From a virus: DNA of 55,939 nucleotides. The DNA lies in IMG/VR virus record IMGVR_UViG_3300042987_002196, positions 1 through 55,939 of that record, one strand, 5' to 3'. The notes beneath the pieces are model-generated. The model ran no database searches. It was not told the origin of the DNA and was given only the letters and a program-made list of their open reading frames with translations. Within the stretch, counting starts at the first letter, position 1. Each line of letters starts with the position of its first letter. Below, in pieces: positions 53,851-55,939 of the stretch. Made by a program: the position numbers and the translations under genes.

Positions 53851-54499
53851 CCGTTGCCTCTTGTGGTTCAGTTTCTTGCTGAATTTTTTTGTTCAGGTCA
53901 TTCACGATGGTGGTTTGCTCTGTTACCTGCACCTCTTCAATATCAACGACTTCCTCCTGCGTCTTCATCCCAACCAAGAACTCCGGCACGTAAAGACGGC
54001 CCCAGAAGGCAGCTGCTCTGTACCTGCACATCAAGTCCGGCATCGTTTGCCATTTTGAGCCAGACTTCGTCGCCCATCCTTCGCGCTTCGCCATTGCCAT
54101 GGTCACAACCGGACCCTTCAGCTCCTTGCCGGTGGCAAGCTCTGTGGCATAGGCAAAACAACTGAGACTGTCCCCTTCGCCGCTGACGTTGTAGTCCAAC
54201 GGCGAGAACCTCCCGCACCCATTGATCATCGCGATGATGAACTGCGACGACCAGCTAGGGCGTCCATGGATGATGTGAAGGTTCTGCATCACCTGCAAGG
54301 GGCTGAGTCCCATGCGGCCAGCGATCTCCATCGCCACCAACGTGTTGGCCAGGCCCTGTTGTCCTTGGTATTCCTTGGGCACCAGCGCTGATGAAGAAAG
54401 CGCCTTGCCTATTCTCTGGGCATTTTCAAATTGTTGAATCCCAGTGAACACACCGTCACTCGGCTGGGTTACGACCAGCGCATTTTTTTCGTTTGTCAT
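53834..54499 (-). CDS. recT: RecT-family single-strand annealing protein
   Basis: A 221-residue annealing recombinase of the RecT type. Conserved parts: LVPKEYQGQQGLANTLVAME, AGRMGLSPLQVMQNLHIIHG, RPSWSSQFIIAMINGCGRFS, and WQTMPDLMCRYRAAAFWGRL with VPEFLVGMKTQEEVVD. It binds single strands and anneals homologous DNA. It is coupled to the RecE-like exonuclease gene by a shared base (stop and start at 54499), which is the normal RecET pairing, with SSB close by. The C-terminal 40 residues are a charged, variable tail. Confidence 0.9.
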   Translation of the reverse strand: MTNEKNALVVTQPSDGVFTGIQQFENAQRIGKALSSSALVPKEYQGQQGLANTLVAMEIAGRMGLSPLQVMQNLHIIHGRPSWSSQFIIAMINGCGRFSPLDYNVSGEGDSLSCFAYATELATGKELKGPVVTMAMAKREGWATKSGSKWQTMPDLMCRYRAAAFWGRLYVPEFLVGMKTQEEVVDIEEVQVTEQTTIVNDLNKKIQQETEPQEATDDSVW

Positions 54500-55374
54500 T
54501 AGAAACCTTCGATTTCAGTGATGGAGTCAGACTGATCTTCTTGAAGCCAGTCGGGAACTACTAGCGACTGTATTTCGTCGCCGTAGCCCGGCCACTTGTT
54601 TTCTTCCTTGCATGCGGCAAGGAGTCGCAGGTCTTGTAATGCATCCCGTGAACCACGTTCGAGCAGTTCTGGTGGCGTTGCGTACACCGCGACGCAGTAA
54701 GGCGGTTTCTTTTCGACTGCGATGAACAGAAACTCTTCTGCGCCAATGCCTTGACTGTAAAACGCTGCCTGCACGTGGTAGCGATACTTGATTACCGAAC
54801 GAATGAAGCTGCGAGGACTTGCGTCATCTGTCGTTTTGACATCGGCAATTAACTTTCGGTTATCGCTGTGCCAGTCCGGCCGGCACTTGCAGGCAACACC
54901 AGTAGTCTCGTCAGTCCAAAAGTAAGACTGCTCGCATTTACCAGGCAGTCGCAGGATCGTGCTGGCTGCGGGGTGGCGATGCACCGCCTTAGCCATCGCC
55001 TCGATCTGGGCAGCATCCTCGGACTTGAGCACCGTCTTGCCCTCGGCCTCGGCCTCGAAATCCGCCCACCGCAGCTTGCCCTCCTTGGTGCGGCGATCGA
55101 TGCCCTCCGGCGCGACCACGTATTCGTCGTCGAATAGATGCGGCTCCAGCACCCGTGCATGCAGCGCCGAACCGATCACCATCGCAGCAGTCGGTGGCTC
55201 AACGATCCGGTTCGGATTGAGGTAGCGGTTCCAGTAGTGCAGCGGCGAACGCCGGATCAGATCCAGCCCGCTTTTCGAGATCTCGGGTCTCGCGTGGTAC
55301 TCCGCGTTGGTCAGCCCCATAGGCTTAACTTGCGTCTGTGGACAAAAGCTTACCGCTGTTTCCCGCACCTTCAT
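54499..55374 (-). CDS. RecE-like PD-(D/E)xK exonuclease
   Basis: A 291-residue nuclease of the exodeoxyribonuclease VIII/PDDEXK family that resects double-stranded DNA ends for RecT. Conserved start EYHARPEISKSGLDLIRRSP and HYWNRYL, then VIGSALHARVLEP, and the catalytic CKCRPDW...LIADVKTTDD strand pair (D...D-x-K). The YRYHVQAAFYSQGI helix near the C-terminus is also typical. The ATG at 55374 is taken because AAGGAG lies just upstream; starts at 55404 (GTG) or 55320 (ATG before GLTNAEYH) are possible, and the GTG lies inside a long dyad. First gene of the minus-strand early operon. A TTGACC/GATAAA pair (55475-55470 and 55453-55448) could be its promoter. Confidence 0.88.
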   Translation of the reverse strand: MKVRETAVSFCPQTQVKPMGLTNAEYHARPEISKSGLDLIRRSPLHYWNRYLNPNRIVEPPTAAMVIGSALHARVLEPHLFDDEYVVAPEGIDRRTKEGKLRWADFEAEAEGKTVLKSEDAAQIEAMAKAVHRHPAASTILRLPGKCEQSYFWTDETTGVACKCRPDWHSDNRKLIADVKTTDDASPRSFIRSVIKYRYHVQAAFYSQGIGAEEFLFIAVEKKPPYCVAVYATPPELLERGSRDALQDLRLLAACKEENKWPGYGDEIQSLVVPDWLQEDQSDSITEIEGF

Positions 55375-55395
55375 CGCTCCTTGTCGCATTTCTTC

Positions 55396-55424
55396 GCACT
55401 TCACGGGAATTCCCGACTAAGTGC
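55396..55424. promoter_or_regulatory. large operator-like dyad between divergent early operons
   Basis: A perfect 12-bp palindrome CGGGAATTCCCG (55404-55415) is nested inside an outer inverted repeat GCACTT (55396-55401) and AAGTGC (55419-55424). It lies between the divergent starts of the RecE-like operon (minus) and the helicase gene (plus, 55479), the natural place for a switch controlling both. In RNA it would also form a strong hairpin, but no T-run follows. Confidence 0.75.
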
Positions 55425-55478
55425 TTATTATTGCTTGGTTTTTTGATTTATCCCTTGCAGACCAGTTAGGTCAAGACC

Positions 55479-55939
55479 ATGCTCAGACCCCGTCAACAGA
55501 AAGCCATCCAAGACGTTCGGGCGGCCTACGCCGCTGGACACAAGCGCGTGCTCCTAGTTGCAAGCACCGGTTTTGGGAAAACTCACACTGCTGCTGAGAT
55601 CATTAAGTCAGCAATTAAGCGTGGAAACGACGTGTGGTTTCTTGCGCACCTGCGCGAGATCCTCGACGACACCGCTCGCCGCCTCCAAGCTGCCGACATC
55701 CCGCACGGCTTCATCATGGCCGGCATGCCTCGCAACCCGTTCAAGCCGGTGCAGATCGTCTCTGTGCAGACCGCTGTCCGCCGGCCGGTGGCTCGCAAGC
55801 CTGGTCTGATCATCGTCGATGAGTGCCACCTGGCTATCGCCGACACCTACAAGAAGGTGATCGAGGCCGCAGGCAACCCACCGCTCCTAGGTCTTTCGGG
55901 CTCGCCATGTCGTCTCGATTCCCGTGGCATGGGTGAGAT
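55479..55939 (+). CDS. DEAD/DEAH-box SF2 helicase, N-terminal part (continues at position 2)
   Basis: The first 153 codons of the helicase. Motif I (Walker A) is STGFGKT at residues 29-35; the segment QKAIQDVRAAYAAGHKRVLL is the usual Q-motif-like lead-in; motif II is VDECH at 113-117, and SGSP near 137 is motif III. The last 132 bases repeat the window start, so residues after 110 are also encoded at the left end. Joined length is 455 residues. The ATG is preceded by AGG at 55468-55470 and by a T-rich stretch. It diverges from the RecE-like operon across the dyad at 55396-55424. Confidence 0.92.
   Translation, partial: MLRPRQQKAIQDVRAAYAAGHKRVLLVASTGFGKTHTAAEIIKSAIKRGNDVWFLAHLREILDDTARRLQAADIPHGFIMAGMPRNPFKPVQIVSVQTAVRRPVARKPGLIIVDECHLAIADTYKKVIEAAGNPPLLGLSGSPCRLDSRGMGE
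55808..55939. repeat. terminal direct repeat closing the circle (right copy)
   Basis: Identical to 1-132 except T at 55934 in place of C at 127. The difference falls in a third codon position (GGT for GGC, both Gly), so both copies encode the same helicase residues. Confidence 0.95.

Overview
The window is the essentially complete genome of a temperate tailed phage with a lambda-like (siphovirus) plan. The last 132 bases repeat the first 132 with a single difference (C127 versus T55934), so the map closes into a circle of about 55,807 bp. One helicase gene is cut by this linearisation: it starts at 55479 and finishes at 1039. The morphogenesis genes follow lambda order: Nu1-like small terminase, gpA-type large terminase, gpW-like, gpB portal, protease/capsid, FII-like, tail terminator, tail tube, G/T chaperones, tape measure, then M, L, K, I and J. 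A tyrosine integrase sits beside the 3' half of a tRNA-Lys(UUU) sequence, which makes a convincing attP. The host is probably a GC-rich cyanobacterium of the Synechococcus/Cyanobium kind. That is an inference from the HIP1 octamers (GCGATCGC), the ThyX plus dCTP-deaminase pair and small proteins of cyanophage flavour; nothing here fixes the taxon.

Layout: (1) 0-7.7 kb, replication and repair: SF2 helicase, VRR-NUC nuclease, CoiA-like nuclease, a tiny ribbon-helix-helix protein, a large primase-helicase followed by a cluster of GTAACGGT repeats (possible origin), and a gpZ-like virion protein. (2) 7.7-12.4 kb, an accessory region: an HNH-AP2 homing endonuclease, two families of palindromic repeats, and a very GC-rich, Ala-rich, HIP1-rich cassette of six genes (8929-11718). 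Five of the six cassette genes carry the same 5' leader (consensus CCATCGCNCCTAACACC directly before ATG) in place of a Shine-Dalgarno sequence. (3) 12.4-43.6 kb, packaging, head, tail, fibres and lysis, all on the plus strand. (4) 43.6-45.1 kb, dCTP deaminase, ThyX and a small protein. (5) 45.05-46.5 kb, integrase and attP. (6) 46.5-47.2 kb, an HNH gene and a tRNA-like sequence. (7) 47.2-55.4 kb, a dense minus-strand early operon running RecE-like nuclease, RecT, excisionase-like HTH, SSB, winged-helix protein, then many very small proteins and a dNMP kinase. It diverges from the helicase across a large dyad at 55396-55424.

The parts fit together as follows. The RecE/RecT/SSB and helicase/primase sets replicate and recombine the DNA, ThyX, Dcd and dNMP kinase feed nucleotides, and the plus-strand block packages DNA and builds the virion. 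The tail chaperones are joined by a textbook -1 frameshift signal (A_AAA_AAC at 25952 with a hairpin 8 nt downstream). Release is by a two-domain endolysin with small membrane proteins just upstream. No CI-like repressor was recognised; the HTH proteins at 50055-50531 and 52503-52970 are the best regulatory candidates.

The strongest candidate for something undescribed is the 8.5-12.3 kb cassette. Its composition differs from the rest of the phage, it has its own repeated gene-start signal and iteron arrays on both sides, and it carries a gp88-like Cys protein. Other unusual points are a GH130-like beta-propeller between capsid and connector genes, a gpW-like protein with an added N-terminal beta domain, a 672-aa protein built of about 20 copies of a 22-residue repeat, and an RNA-polymerase-alpha-CTD-like early protein.
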